NCBI GenBank assembly: GCA_026646875.1
Contig: JAPKHL010000002.1
Span: 1-64,000 of the forward strand
DNA length: 64,000 nt
Direction: 5' to 3'
From: Rhodocyclaceae bacterium
GTDB lineage: Bacteria > Pseudomonadota > Gammaproteobacteria > Burkholderiales > Rhodocyclaceae
Part shown: piece by piece, positions 29,016 through 39,144 of the stretch
Layout: every line of letters begins with the position of its first letter
Position numbering within the stretch: the stretch's first letter is position 1
Made by a program: the position numbers and the translations under genes
Notes under the pieces: model-generated
Told to the model about the DNA's origin: nothing
The model's input: only the letters and a program-made list of their open reading frames with translations
The model's database searches: none

Positions 29016-31312
29016 GCCCCCCCGTGCGAAGTACCGGCCCGGCGCAGGCGCAGCGCGTTGCCGACGACGCTGGCCGACGACAGGCTCATCGCCAGCGCAG
29101 CGATGATCGGCGACAGCACCAGCCCGAAGGCCGGGTAAAGGACGCCGGCGGCGACCGGCACGCCGAGCGCGTTGTAGAGGAAGGCGAAGAGCAGGTTCTG
29201 GCGCATGTTGCGCACCGTTGCCGTCGAGATCGTGCGCGCGCGCGCGATGCCGCGCAGGTCGCCCTTGACCAGCGTCAGCTGCGCGCTGTTCATCGCCACG
29301 TCGGTGCCGGTGCCCATGGCGATGCCGACATCGGCCCGGGCCAGCGCCGGCGCGTCGTTGATGCCGTCGCCGGCCATCGCCACGACGCGTCCCTCGCGCT
29401 GCAACGCTTCGACCAGCGCCAGCTTGTCGGCCGGCTTCACTTCGCCATGCACTTCGGCGATGCCCAGCTTTTCGCCAACGTGGCGCGCCGTCGCCAGCCC
29501 GTCGCCGGTCGCCATCACCACGCGCAGCCCGGCGGCACGCAGCGTCGCCAGCGCTTCCGGCGTACTCGCCTTGACCGGGTCGGAGACGGCCAGCAGGCCG
29601 AGCAGTTGCCCGTCGCCGGCGAGGTACATGACGCTGGCGCCTTGCGCCCGCAGCGGATCGGCAACGGCGGCGAGCGCATTGACGGCGATCCCCTCTTCGG
29701 CCATCAAGGCGGCGTTGCCGAGACTCAGGCGGACAGCGCCGACGTGGCCATGCACGCCGATGCCGGTGGACGATTCGAATTCCTCGACCGCGTCGAGCGC
29801 CAGGCCGCGCTCGCGCGCGGCGCCGACGATGGCCTCGGCGAGCGGATGTTCGCTGCCCTGGTCGAGGCTGGCGGCCAGCCGCAGCACCTCGTCGGCACCG
29901 ATATTGCCGACCCCTTCGGCGCGCTCGAAGCGCGGCCGGCCTTCGGTCAGCGTGCCGGTCTTGTCGACGATCAGCGTATCGACGCGGCGCAGATGCTCGA
30001 TCGCCGCCGCGTCGCGGAACAGGATGCCCTGCGTCGCCGCACGGCCGGTGGCGACCATGATCGACATCGGCGTCGCCAGCCCGAGCGCGCAGGGACAGGC
30101 GATGATCAGCACCGAGACGGCGCTGATCAGCCCGAACACCCAGCCGCGCTCGCCGCCGAAGAGGCCCCAGGCAAGGAGGCTCATCAGCGCGATGGCGACG
30201 ACGGCGAGCACGAACCAGCCGGCGACGACGTCGGCCAGCCGCTGCATCGGCGCCTTCGAGCGCTGCGCCTGCGCCACCATCTGCACGATCTGGGCGAGCA
30301 TCGTCTGCGCGCCGACTTTCTCGGAGCGGATGACCAGGCTGCCATTGGCGTTCATCGTCGCACCGATCACCTTGTCGCCGACACGTTTCGTCACCGGCAG
30401 CGGTTCGCCGGTCAGCATAGACTCGTCGACCGCGCTGCTTCCCTCGACGACCACGCCATCGACCGGCACCTTCTCGCCGGGCCGCACGCGCAGCCGGTCG
30501 CCGACGTGCACATGGTTCAGCGGCACGTCTGCCTCGCTGCCGTCGGCGTTGATGCGGCGCGCCGTCTTCGGCGCCAGCCCGAGCAGCGACTTGATCGCCG
30601 CCGAAGTCTGCGAGCGGGCGCGCAGTTCGAGCATCTGGCCGAGCAGCGTCAGCGAGATGATCACTGCCGCCGCCTCGAAATAGACGCCGATGCGGCCGTG
30701 CGCCATGAAGGATTCCGGGAACAGTCCGGGGACGACCGTGGCGGCGATGCTGTAGACGAAGGCGGCGCCGGTGCCGAGGCCGATCAGCGTCCACATGTTC
30801 GGGCTGCGGCGGATGACCGATTGCCAGCCGCGGATGAAGAACGGGGCGCCGGTCCAGAGCACGATCGGTGCCGCGAGCGCGAGTTCCAGCCAGCTGCGCG
30901 CGGTGGGGGAGAGGCCGCCGAACAGGTGGCCGGCCATGGCCAGCACGACGACGATCAGCGTCAGCGGCAGGCTGCCCCAGAAGCGGCGGCGGAAGTCGCG
31001 ATACTCGCTGTCGTCCTCTTCCGCGTCGAGGTCGGGCAGCACCGGTTCCAGCGCCATGCCGCATTTCGGGCAGCTGCCGGGGCCGAACTGCCGCACCTCG
31101 GGATGCATCGGGCAGGTGTATTCGGTGTCGGCGGCCGGCGTGGCGGCTGTCGCTTCAGCATCGGTGGCCGGCGGCAGCAGGTAATCCGCCGGTGCGGCGT
31201 CGAAGCGGGTCTTGCACCTGGCGCTGCAAAAACGGTACTCGACCCCTTCATGGAGGCTGCGATGCGGCGAATCGCGCTTGACCGACATGCCGCAGACCGG
31301 ATCGGTACTCAT
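29012..31312 (-). CDS. copA: Cu(I)/Ag(I)-exporting P1B-type ATPase with YHS and heavy-metal-binding N-terminus
   Basis: 766 residues. N-terminal YHS-type domain ([17 protein letters not shown]), then a heavy-metal-binding motif [20 protein letters not shown], then the ATPase core: membrane metal site CPC (406-408, [13 protein letters not shown]), phosphorylation site DKTGT (450-454), SEHPLAEAI and [10 protein letters not shown]. The N-terminal layout is that of SilP/CopF-type copper or silver exporters rather than the classical HMA-domain CopA. ATG31312 gives the YHS domain as N-terminus; the in-frame ATG 102 bases earlier adds no recognisable domain. It lies downstream of a Met-rich gene. 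Confidence 0.94.
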   Translation of the reverse strand: MSTDPVCGMSVKRDSPHRSLHEGVEYRFCSARCKTRFDAAPADYLLPPATDAEATAATPAADTEYTCPMHPEVRQFGPGSCPKCGMALEPVLPDLDAEEDDSEYRDFRRRFWGSLPLTLIVVVLAMAGHLFGGLSPTARSWLELALAAPIVLWTGAPFFIRGWQSVIRRSPNMWTLIGLGTGAAFVYSIAATVVPGLFPESFMAHGRIGVYFEAAAVIISLTLLGQMLELRARSQTSAAIKSLLGLAPKTARRINADGSEADVPLNHVHVGDRLRVRPGEKVPVDGVVVEGSSAVDESMLTGEPLPVTKRVGDKVIGATMNANGSLVIRSEKVGAQTMLAQIVQMVAQAQRSKAPMQRLADVVAGWFVLAVVAIALMSLLAWGLFGGERGWVFGLISAVSVLIIACPCALGLATPMSIMVATGRAATQGILFRDAAAIEHLRRVDTLIVDKTGTLTEGRPRFERAEGVGNIGADEVLRLAASLDQGSEHPLAEAIVGAARERGLALDAVEEFESSTGIGVHGHVGAVRLSLGNAALMAEEGIAVNALAAVADPLRAQGASVMYLAGDGQLLGLLAVSDPVKASTPEALATLRAAGLRVVMATGDGLATARHVGEKLGIAEVHGEVKPADKLALVEALQREGRVVAMAGDGINDAPALARADVGIAMGTGTDVAMNSAQLTLVKGDLRGIARARTISTATVRNMRQNLLFAFLYNALGVPVAAGVLYPAFGLVLSPIIAALAMSLSSASVVGNALRLRRAGTSHGGA

Positions 31313-31382
31313 GACGGACCCCCTGCGCTCGTTGTTGTTCGGCTTTTCGGCCTGATCCGCGCCGGCCGGGATAGGGCCATGC

Positions 31383-31910
31383 CTACGGACGCGGCATGGC
31401 TTCCCTGGCGGCATCGCGCCGGAGCATCTGCTCCATCATCTGCTGCATCATGTCGATGCGCTTTTCCATCATCGCGTGCCCCGCCATCATGTCGCAGCCC
31501 ATCATGCCGCCCGCCTTGTCGCCGGACATGCCCTTGCCGCTGCCGGCCGGTCCCTGGCCCATCATCATGCCGGCGCCCATGCCGCCCATTCCGCCCATGA
31601 CCCCCATGCCGCGCATCATGCCCATGCCCTCGCGCATGGCCTGAAGATGCTCCTGCATCAGGCGCTGCCGCTCGGCCGGGTCGCGCGTCTGCTCGATGCG
31701 CTGCATCAGGGCCTGCGCTTTGGTCAGTTGCTTGCCCGCCTCGTCGGCAGGGGTAGCCTTTGCCGGTGCCTGCGCTGCGGCGGATTGATTGCCGGCCGCT
31801 GCGGCGCCACTCTTTTCCGGGTGGTGTGCGTCGTCGGCGAAGGCCGGCGAAAAAGTCAGGGAGAGCGCTACCAACAGGCCGGATGCCATCGCGAAGTTCT
31901 TCCGTTTCAT
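31383..31910 (-). CDS. Met-rich periplasmic protein in the copper island
   Basis: 175 residues with a signal peptide (to SPAFA, about residue 25), an Ala-rich linker, a helical part ([20 protein letters not shown]) and a striking Met/Gly-rich stretch (about residues 95-160: repeated MGx[13 protein letters not shown]) with [17 protein letters not shown] at the end. Met clusters bind Cu(I)/Ag(I). I do not recognise a named family. A predicted CusR-type box lies 124 bases upstream. A periplasmic copper-buffer role is an inference. Confidence 0.8.
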   Translation of the reverse strand: MKRKNFAMASGLLVALSLTFSPAFADDAHHPEKSGAAAAGNQSAAAQAPAKATPADEAGKQLTKAQALMQRIEQTRDPAERQRLMQEHLQAMREGMGMMRGMGVMGGMGGMGAGMMMGQGPAGSGKGMSGDKAGGMMGCDMMAGHAMMEKRIDMMQQMMEQMLRRDAAREAMPRP

Positions 31911-32033
31911 GATCCACTCCTTTCAAGATGTCGCTACGCAACACCTGATCCGCGCCCGGAGGATCCGCTTGCGCCGTTCTTCACGGGCACCTTTCAGCCT
32001 GTCTTCAGTATGGTCGCCTCTCGCTGTCCGCCA

Positions 32034-32062
32034 GCTGACGCGACGATTACATTTCTGTCAGC
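32034..32062. promoter_or_regulatory. CusR-type box 2, upstream of the Met-rich gene
   Basis: GCTGAC, five bases, GATTACATTTC then TGTCAGC. It shares GCTGAC-N5-GATTACATTTC with the box at 39043-39071 and partly with that at 41882-41902. It lies 124 bases before the Met-rich start codon. Confidence 0.6.
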
Positions 32063-32074
32063 GTTGTCTTGCCG

Positions 32075-32473
32075 TCAGCGGATGCCGACCTTGCGCTGCT
32101 CGCTGCGCACGTAGGCCGTGATGTGTGCGACGTCATCGGGCGTCACGCCGGGGACGGGCGGCATGTCCCCGAACTTCCAGTGGTGAGCGACGACCCCGTT
32201 CTTCGCCGCCAGCTGGAAGGCGGCATCGCCGTGGTGGGAGGGCTCGTAGATCTTGTGCAGCAAAGGCGGCCCCTTCTTGTCGCCTTTGTCGTTGCCCCTC
32301 AGGTCGATGCCGTGGCAGGCGGCGCAGTGCTTCTCGAACAGCGCCTTGCCCTGTGCCGGGTTCGGCATCAGGCCACGGGTCGGCTGGGGAACCTGCCAGC
32401 CCTGCGCCTGGGCGGTGAAAGCGATGGACATCAGCAGCGCTGCTGCCGACAACCTGCGTAGTTGCTCGTGCAT
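32075..32473 (-). CDS. monoheme cytochrome c in the copper efflux operon
   Basis: 132 residues, signal peptide to about residue 23 (FTAQAQ), one CAACH heme site (about 51-55) in LFEKHCAACHGIDLRGN and a possible Met ligand in FGDMPPVPG. It follows cusA by 18 bases on the same strand and therefore probably shares its transcript. A cytochrome c is an unusual member of a Cus system; it may serve copper oxidation state control or simply be an electron carrier, neither of which the sequence can decide. Confidence 0.85.
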   Translation of the reverse strand: MHEQLRRLSAAALLMSIAFTAQAQGWQVPQPTRGLMPNPAQGKALFEKHCAACHGIDLRGNDKGDKKGPPLLHKIYEPSHHGDAAFQLAAKNGVVAHHWKFGDMPPVPGVTPDDVAHITAYVRSEQRKVGIR

Positions 32474-32491
32474 CCTGTCGTGCTCCTTCGT

Positions 32492-35400
32492 TCAGTTTTC
32501 CAGGCCGCGCTGCAAGCGCCTCTGCTTGACCAGCGCATAGATCGCGGGGATCACGGCCAGCGTCAGCACGGTCGACGAGACCATGCCGCCGACCATCGGC
32601 GCCGCGATGCGCCGCATCACTTCCGAGCCGGTGCCGGTGCCCCACATGATCGGCAGCAGGCCGGCCATGATGGCGACGACGGTCATCATCTTCGGCCGCA
32701 CACGTTCGACCGCGCCTTCCATCACTGCGGCGTAGAGGTCGCCGAGGTCGGGTGACCTGCCGTCGCTGCGACGCTGCGCCTTCAGCGCCTCCCAGGCGTG
32801 GTCGAGGTAGATCAGCATGACGACGCCGGTTTCGGCGGCGACGCCGGCGAGCGCGATGAAGCCGACGGCGACCGCCACCGACAGGTTGTAGCCGAGCAGC
32901 CACATCAGCCAGATGCCGCCGACCAGCGCGAAGGGCACCGAGAGCATGACGATCAGCGTTTCGGTGATGCGCTTGAAGTTGAGGTAGAGCAGCAGGAAGA
33001 TGGTCAAGAGCGTCACCGGAATGACCACCTTCATCTTGGCGATGGCACGCTCCATGTACTCGAACTGGCCGCTCCAGGTGATGTAGTAGCCGGGCGGGAA
33101 GCTGACCTTGTCGGCGACGGCCTGCTTGGCGTCGGCGACGTAGCCGCCGATGTCGCGGTCGCGGATGTCGACGTAGATATAGGCCGAGAGCAGCGCATTC
33201 TCGGTGCGGATGCCGGGCGCGCCCTTGGCCACCTCGACCTTCGCCACCTGGCCGAGCGGGATCATCGCGCCGTCCATGGTCGGCACCAGCACCTCGCGGG
33301 CGATCTGCTGCGGATCGCTGCGCAGCTCGCGCGGATAGCGCACGCCGACGGCGTAGCGCTCACGCCCTTCGACCGTGGTCGTCACCATCTCGCCACCGAG
33401 CGCGGTGGCAATCACTTCCTGCAGTTCGCCGACGCCGAGGCCGTACCGCGCCAGTTGCGCGCGGTCCGGCTCAATATTCAGGTAGAAGCCGCCGGTGATG
33501 CGCTCGGCGAAGGCGCTGCTCGTGCCCGGCACGGCTTTCACGACGGCCTCGATTTCCTTGGCCAGCCGCTCCATCTCGGTGAGGTCCTTGCCGAAGACCT
33601 TGATCCCGATCGGCGTGCGGATGCCGGTCGACAGCATGTCGATACGCGCCTTGATCGGCATCGTCCACGAGTTGGCGATGCCGGGGAACTGCAGCGCCTT
33701 GTCCATCTCGGCGATCAACTGGTCGATGTTCATGCCGGGCCGCCACTCCGATTCCGGCTTGAGATTGATCACCGTCTCGAACATCTCGGTCGGCGCCGGG
33801 TCGGTCGCCGTGTTGGCGCGGCCGGCCTTGCCGTAGACCGAGGCCACCTCGGGAAAGCTCTTGATGATCTTGTTCTGCGTCTGCAGCACCTCGGCAGCCT
33901 TGGTGATCGACATGCCGGGCAGCGAGGCCGGCATGTAGAACAGCGTGCCCTCGTTCAAGGTCGGCATGAACTCCGAGCCGAGGCGCGTCGCCGGGTAGAT
34001 GGAGGCGGCAAGCGCCAGCACGGCGAGGACGATGGTCGTCTTCTTCCAGCGCATGACGGCCTCGATGATCGGCCGGTAGGCCCAGATCAGCGCGCGGTTC
34101 ACCGGGTTCTTCGCCTCCGGGATGATGTGTCCGCGAATGAAGATCAGCATCAGCACCGGCACCAGCGTCACCGACAGCAGCGCGGCGCCGGCCATGGCGA
34201 AGGTCTTGGTCCAGGCGAGCGGGGCGAACAGCCGGCCCTCCTGCGCCTCCAGCGTGAACACCGGCAGGAAGGAAACGGTGATGATCAACAGCGAAAAAAA
34301 CAGCGCCGGACCGACCTCGCGGCAGGCGGCGAGCATCGCTGCGGCGCGGTCCTGCGTCGAATGCGCCGGCGGCAGCCGTTCGAGATGCTTGTGCGCGTTC
34401 TCGATCATGACGATGGCCGCGTCGATCATGGCACCAATGGCGATGGCGATGCCGCCGAGGCTCATCAGGTTCGAGTTCATGCCGAGCGCGCGCATGGCGA
34501 TGATGGCGATGAGCACGCCGACCGGCAGCATCAGGATCGCCACCAGAGCACTCCTCACGTGTAGCAGGAAGACGATGCAGACCAGCGCGACGATCAGGCT
34601 TTCCTCCAGCAGCGTCATCTTCAGCGTGTCGATGGCGCGATGGATGAGGTCGGAACGGTCGTAGACGGTCTCCACCGCAACGCCATCCGGGAGGCCGGCC
34701 GACACCTCGGCGATCTTTTCCCGGACGTTGTGGATGACTTCCAGTGCGTTCTGTCCGTAGCGCGCCATGACGATGCCGGAAACCACCTCGCCGTCGCCGT
34801 TCAGCTCGGTCAGCCCGCGCCGCTCATCCGGCACCAGCTCGACGCGGGCGATATCGCGGATCAACACCGGCGTGCCCTTCTCGGCCTTGAGCACCAGTTG
34901 TTCGAGGTCGTCCTTGCCGCGCAGGTAACCCTTGCCGCGCACCATGTACTCGGTCTCGGCCATCTCGACGGCACGACCGCCAACGTCACGGTTCGAGTCG
35001 CGGATGACCTGCGCCACCCTGGCCAGCGGGATGCCGTAGGCGCGCAGCTTCACCGGATCGACGGTCACCTGGTAGGTTTGCACGAAGCCGCCGATCGAGG
35101 CCACCTCGGCGACGCCATGGGCCTTGGTCAGCTGGTAGCGCAGGTACCAGTCCTGGATGCTGCGCAGCTCGGCCAGCGTCTTCTCCCTTGCCACCAGCGC
35201 GTACTGGTAGACCCAGCCGACGCCGGTGGCGTCCGGCCCGATCTGCGGCGTCACGCCCTTGGGCATGCGGCCGGCGGCGAAGTTGAGGTATTCGAGCACG
35301 CGCGAACGCGCCCAATAGATGTCGGTGCCGTCCTCGAAGATGATGTAGACAAAGGAGGCGCCGAAGAACGAGAAGCCGCGCACCACCTTCGACTTCGGCA

Positions 35401-35626
35401 CCGACAGCATGGCCGAGGTCAGCGGATAGGTGACCTGATCCTCAACCACCTGCGGTGCCTGCCCCGGCACCTCCGTATAGACGATGACCTGCACGTCGGA
35501 GAGGTCGGGCAGCGCGTCGATCGGCGTTCTGAGTACGGCGAAAACGCCGGCCAGCACGATGAACAGTGTTGCCAGCAGCACAAGGAAACGATTGCGGCCG
35601 GACCAGTCGATGATGGCATTGAGCAT
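32492..35626 (-). CDS. cusA: CusA-type heavy-metal RND efflux pump
   Basis: 1044 residues, 12 membrane helices, two large periplasmic loops. The TM4 motif GAMIDAAIVMIENAHKHLE assigns it to the HME4 (Cu/Ag) class. The three Met residues of the CusA metal relay have counterparts: LFYMPASLPG, EMFETVINLKPESEW and RIDMLSTGIRTP. It exports Cu(I)/Ag(I) out of the periplasm with CusB and CusC. The order is cusC-cusB-cusA-cytochrome c on the minus strand. Confidence 0.95.
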   Translation of the reverse strand: MLNAIIDWSGRNRFLVLLATLFIVLAGVFAVLRTPIDALPDLSDVQVIVYTEVPGQAPQVVEDQVTYPLTSAMLSVPKSKVVRGFSFFGASFVYIIFEDGTDIYWARSRVLEYLNFAAGRMPKGVTPQIGPDATGVGWVYQYALVAREKTLAELRSIQDWYLRYQLTKAHGVAEVASIGGFVQTYQVTVDPVKLRAYGIPLARVAQVIRDSNRDVGGRAVEMAETEYMVRGKGYLRGKDDLEQLVLKAEKGTPVLIRDIARVELVPDERRGLTELNGDGEVVSGIVMARYGQNALEVIHNVREKIAEVSAGLPDGVAVETVYDRSDLIHRAIDTLKMTLLEESLIVALVCIVFLLHVRSALVAILMLPVGVLIAIIAMRALGMNSNLMSLGGIAIAIGAMIDAAIVMIENAHKHLERLPPAHSTQDRAAAMLAACREVGPALFFSLLIITVSFLPVFTLEAQEGRLFAPLAWTKTFAMAGAALLSVTLVPVLMLIFIRGHIIPEAKNPVNRALIWAYRPIIEAVMRWKKTTIVLAVLALAASIYPATRLGSEFMPTLNEGTLFYMPASLPGMSITKAAEVLQTQNKIIKSFPEVASVYGKAGRANTATDPAPTEMFETVINLKPESEWRPGMNIDQLIAEMDKALQFPGIANSWTMPIKARIDMLSTGIRTPIGIKVFGKDLTEMERLAKEIEAVVKAVPGTSSAFAERITGGFYLNIEPDRAQLARYGLGVGELQEVIATALGGEMVTTTVEGRERYAVGVRYPRELRSDPQQIAREVLVPTMDGAMIPLGQVAKVEVAKGAPGIRTENALLSAYIYVDIRDRDIGGYVADAKQAVADKVSFPPGYYITWSGQFEYMERAIAKMKVVIPVTLLTIFLLLYLNFKRITETLIVMLSVPFALVGGIWLMWLLGYNLSVAVAVGFIALAGVAAETGVVMLIYLDHAWEALKAQRRSDGRSPDLGDLYAAVMEGAVERVRPKMMTVVAIMAGLLPIMWGTGTGSEVMRRIAAPMVGGMVSSTVLTLAVIPAIYALVKQRRLQRGLEN

Positions 35627-35660
35627 GTTCTTTCTCTTCTTCTATCCCTGATGACCGGGC

Positions 35661-37262
35661 TCAGTGCCGGTGCCCGGCTGGCGCAGCCGGCGTGATGCGG
35701 GTCACCACCCATTCGCCGGGCTGCCGCTCGACGAACTCGAAGTCGATCGCGCTGCCCGGTTTCAAACCCTGCACCAACGCAGGATTGGCCACCTTGAACT
35801 CCATCGTCATCGCCGGCCACTTGAGGCTGGGGACCGGGCCGTGCTGCAGCATCAGCGAGCCGGCAGCGGCGTCGATGCTGTCGACCGTGCCCTCGGCGCG
35901 ATGGCCGACGGCCTTGGGCAGCACCGCAGTCGACGTGGCAACGGGGGGGCTTTCAAGCCCGCCCAGCGCCGCCTTCAGGTTGCTCTCGGCGTCGATCAGG
36001 AAATTGGCGGAGACGACGACCTCGTCGCCCTCGGCGATCCCTTCGAGAACTTCCACATGCGCATCGCTGCGCCCGCCCAGCTTCACCTCGTGCGGGGAGA
36101 AGCTGCCCTCGCCGCGGCGGACGAGAACGACGCGGCGCGTGCCGCTGTCGATGACGGCGGAAGCCGGAACGGTCAGCACCGGCTTCGGCTCGCCGGTCGC
36201 TACCTCGACCTGGGCGAACATCGCCGGCTTCAGCAGCCCGTCGGGGTTGGCGAGCTCGATGCGCACCGGCACCGTCCGCGTCGCTGCGTTCAGCGTCGGG
36301 TAAACGTAGGTCACCCGGCCCGCGAAGCTGCGCTCGGGATAGGCGTTGATGCGCACGCTGGCCTTCGTCCCGTTCCGGACTTGCCCGATGTCCTGTTCGA
36401 AGACGTCGGCGATGACCCACACCGACGACAGATCGGCGATCTGGTAGAGCGTCTCGCCGGGCATGAAGCGCATTCCCTGCACGGCTTTCTTCTCGGTGAC
36501 GATGCCGGCAGCCGGCGAATGGAAGGTCAGGGTCCGCTTCGGTTCGCCGCTGCTGGCGAGCGCTTTCAGCTGACCGTCGGAGATGTCCCAGTTGCGCAGG
36601 CGCCGCTGCGCCGAATCGGCCAGTTGCCGCATGCCCGACTCGGCGGTGCTGCCGGCGGCCTGAAGTGATGCCAGGCCTTCCATGGCGATCGTGTATTCGC
36701 GTTGGGCCGAGACCAGTTCCGGGCTATAGACCTCGAATAGCGGCTGCCCCTTGCCGATCGGCTGACCGGTGACAGCGACGTGCAGGCGTTCGACATAACC
36801 TTCGAACTTCGGCGAAATGACGTGGAGCCGGCGTTCGTCCAGCTCGATCCGGCCGGCCGCCCGCACCGTGCGCGAAAGCACGCGCAACTGGGCCGGCTCG
36901 CTTTTCACACCGAGCTTCTGCACCTTCTCGGTGCTGATCTTCACCGATCCGGCGGGGCTCCCTTCGTCGGCGTCCTCCCCGCCTTCATAAACCGGAATGT
37001 AGTCCATGCCCATCGGGTCCTTCTTCGGCACCGGCGACGTGTCGGGCAGGCCCATCGGATTGCGGTAGTAGAGGAGCTTCTTCTCCTTCTTGCCGGCAGT
37101 CTCGCCGGCCGGTGCCGGCGCTGCGGCTGGCGCAGCATCGCCACCGTGCCCGCGCTGACTGCCCAGCCAGTAGCCGGCGCCACCGGCGGCGAGTGCGGCG
37201 ATCAGTCCGATCGCGATGCCGGCCACCAGGCGGCCCTGACCGCTGCCGTTTTCCTGCGTCAT
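35661..37262 (-). CDS. cusB: CusB-type membrane fusion protein with fused C-terminal CusF domain
   Basis: 533 residues. N-terminal membrane anchor (LVAGIAIGLIAALAAGGAGY), a metal-binding YRNPMGLPDTSPVPKKDPMG segment as in CusB, the barrel-sandwich hybrid and beta-barrel domains, and a C-terminal extra domain (about residues 455-525) with PSLKWPAMTMEFKV, which is the CusF copper-chaperone fold signature WPAMTM. Thus the periplasmic adaptor carries its own metal donor. It starts within the last four bases of cusC, implying translational coupling. A separate CusF gene lies upstream of cusC. Confidence 0.93.
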   Translation of the reverse strand: MTQENGSGQGRLVAGIAIGLIAALAAGGAGYWLGSQRGHGGDAAPAAAPAPAGETAGKKEKKLLYYRNPMGLPDTSPVPKKDPMGMDYIPVYEGGEDADEGSPAGSVKISTEKVQKLGVKSEPAQLRVLSRTVRAAGRIELDERRLHVISPKFEGYVERLHVAVTGQPIGKGQPLFEVYSPELVSAQREYTIAMEGLASLQAAGSTAESGMRQLADSAQRRLRNWDISDGQLKALASSGEPKRTLTFHSPAAGIVTEKKAVQGMRFMPGETLYQIADLSSVWVIADVFEQDIGQVRNGTKASVRINAYPERSFAGRVTYVYPTLNAATRTVPVRIELANPDGLLKPAMFAQVEVATGEPKPVLTVPASAVIDSGTRRVVLVRRGEGSFSPHEVKLGGRSDAHVEVLEGIAEGDEVVVSANFLIDAESNLKAALGGLESPPVATSTAVLPKAVGHRAEGTVDSIDAAAGSLMLQHGPVPSLKWPAMTMEFKVANPALVQGLKPGSAIDFEFVERQPGEWVVTRITPAAPAGHRH

Positions 37263-38527
37263 AGTTCTTCTCCCAACAGTCGTTCGATGTCGGCCAGGCG
37301 CATTTGCGCCTCCGCCTGTGCCTTCAACAGGCTGCGCTTCGCCTGACGAATCTGGCGCTGCGTGTCGAGCAGCGTGGCGAAGTCGACCTTGCCGTTCTCG
37401 TAGCCGACGAGCGCGGCGCGGAACGCGGTCTCCGCCTGCGGCAGCAGCTGGTTGCTGGCCAGAAGTTCGCTGTGTCGCGCGGTTTCCAGGCTGCCGAGGT
37501 TCTCGTACAGCTCGGCGAGCAGTTGCCAGGTCGTCGCATCCTTGCGCGCGCGGGCGGCGGCAAGCATGGCTTCCGATTCGCGCTCCTGCGCCCGCCGCGA
37601 CGACCATTGCAGGGGAATGTTCATCTCCACCATCAGTTCCCATTCCTTGACCGAGTTCCGGTACTGGATCGGCGAGATGCCGACGGTGAAGTCGGGGTAG
37701 CGGTTCCTGTAGGTGAGATCGCGCCCTTTTTCAGCCGCCCGGATGCGCGCATCTTCGGCAAAGAGCTGCGGGTTCCTTGCCTGCAGACGATCCTCCAGCG
37801 TTGCCTGGTCGAGTCGCGCCGGCGCTGGCAGCGGACGGGCCGTAACCGGCTCGGCGAGCGGTGCTCCCGCCGGCCGAGCCAGCAGGGCATTCATTTTTGC
37901 CCGCAGGTGGTGACGTTCGTTTTCGAGCATCAGCAGTTCATTGCGCATGGCGGTCTGCTCGACCTGAGCGCGGATGACATCCTGCTGCGCGGCGAGGCCG
38001 CCGGCGTAGCGCGCTTGGGCAACCTTTTCCAGGCGCACCATCAGGTCCAGGATTTCCTGCGTAAGCACTGCATCGCGCTGCACATAGAAAAGCTGCGCGT
38101 AGGTCGTCTTGATGCGCGTGGCGACCTCCGTCCACGCGCCCCGCGCACGGCCGCGCGCACCTTCCGCCTCCTGCTCGGCGATTTCGCGCTTCAGGTCGCG
38201 CTTTCCGTACCAGGGAATATCCTGCAGCAGCAGGTACCTGGTGCTGCCGACCTGGCTCGGCACCAGCGTCGCCTTCTGTTCGCCCATGCGTGTGATGTCG
38301 CGGAATTCGGTCCGGAACTTCGGGTCCGGCAGGGCACCGGCGGGAACAACCCGTTCGCCAGCGGCATCGGCCTCGAAGCGCATCGCTGCGATTTCCGGAT
38401 TGCGGTCGCGGGCATAGGTGAGCAGGGATTCGAGCGTTGCTCCTGGAGCTGCCTCTCCGGCGGAAGCCGTTAAGCTCCAGGCACTGGCGGCAAAGATGAC
38501 GATCAGGCTGCTGCGGAAGCGGCTCAT
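37259..38527 (-). CDS. cusC: CusC/TolC-type outer-membrane efflux protein
   Basis: 422 residues, signal peptide to about residue 23 (SLTASAGEA), then two OEP repeats rich in long helices (LLTYARDRNPEIAAMRFEAD; RAALVGYENGKVDFATLLDT). It forms the outer-membrane exit duct with CusB and CusA. There is no lipobox Cys, so it is not lipid anchored like E. coli CusC. It ends in an overlap with cusB. Confidence 0.9.
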   Translation of the reverse strand: MSRFRSSLIVIFAASAWSLTASAGEAAPGATLESLLTYARDRNPEIAAMRFEADAAGERVVPAGALPDPKFRTEFRDITRMGEQKATLVPSQVGSTRYLLLQDIPWYGKRDLKREIAEQEAEGARGRARGAWTEVATRIKTTYAQLFYVQRDAVLTQEILDLMVRLEKVAQARYAGGLAAQQDVIRAQVEQTAMRNELLMLENERHHLRAKMNALLARPAGAPLAEPVTARPLPAPARLDQATLEDRLQARNPQLFAEDARIRAAEKGRDLTYRNRYPDFTVGISPIQYRNSVKEWELMVEMNIPLQWSSRRAQERESEAMLAAARARKDATTWQLLAELYENLGSLETARHSELLASNQLLPQAETAFRAALVGYENGKVDFATLLDTQRQIRQAKRSLLKAQAEAQMRLADIERLLGEEL

Positions 38528-38579
38528 GGTTTTACCTTCCCTCGACGTGGCCGGAGGAAATACCTTCCGGCCATCCTTG

Positions 38580-38942
38580 TCACTTGATCGTTTCGAACTG
38601 CGTCAGCGTCATCACGCCCTGGCGGTCTTCGGCGGTGAAGCGGATTTTTTCGCCTTCCCGCAGTCTGCCCAGCCATTCGGCGTCCAGCGGCTTGAACACC
38701 ATCGTCATCGCCGGCATGCCGTTGGGCAGCGGGCCATGCGAAATCGTGACGCGCCCGGCCTGCCGATCCACCTTTTTGACCACGCCGTCGGCCATTGTTT
38801 TCGCCGACGGCGCATGCGCCTGGCCGTGCCCGTGGCCGTGGTCATGCCCGGTGCTGGCCAAGGCGGCCATCGGCATGCCGATGCCGGCGGCGAAGAGGCC
38901 TGCGACGAGGAGGTGGGGGCGGAAGGAAAGGCGCTTATTCAT
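38580..38942 (-). CDS. cusF: CusF-like periplasmic copper-binding protein
   Basis: 120 residues, signal peptide (to AALAS, about residue 30), a His-rich stretch (HDHGHGHGQAH) and the CusF domain with ISHGPLPNGMPAMTMVFK. The usual Trp of WPAMTM is replaced by Met (GMPAMTM), unlike the domain fused to CusB. It probably delivers Cu(I) to the pump. It is the first gene of the minus-strand cus operon and its promoter region contains a CusR-type box. Confidence 0.9.
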   Translation of the reverse strand: MNKRLSFRPHLLVAGLFAAGIGMPMAALASTGHDHGHGHGQAHAPSAKTMADGVVKKVDRQAGRVTISHGPLPNGMPAMTMVFKPLDAEWLGRLREGEKIRFTAEDRQGVMTLTQFETIK

Positions 38943-39042
38943 GTTCAGTCTCCGTAAGCAAGTTTCGTATGGCGGATGGCCGGCAACGATCCGAAATGGC
39001 CGGAATGCGAGTGGAAGTCTGACCGATGGCGCCCTACCGGAA

Positions 39043-39071
39043 GCTGACCCGGAGATTACATTTCCGTAATC
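39043..39071. promoter_or_regulatory. CusR-type box 1, between cusF and cusR
   Basis: GCTGACCCGGA runs into the palindrome GATTAC-ATTTCC-GTAATC (39054-39071). It lies about 112 bases before cusF and 74 bases before cusR, so it can serve both divergent units. This is the most complete of three related copies. Confidence 0.7.
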
Positions 39072-39144
39072 TTCGAATCAGCGCCGCCGGCCGGAGGCAG
39101 AATGGCAGGGCAGGATTGGAGCAAGTCATGGAGATAGGTCACGA

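Noticed and set aside
28958-31600. A long open frame on the plus strand opposite the P-type ATPase
   Set aside because: The minus strand shows CPC, DKTGT and GDGIND motifs in order; the plus-strand product has no recognisable features.
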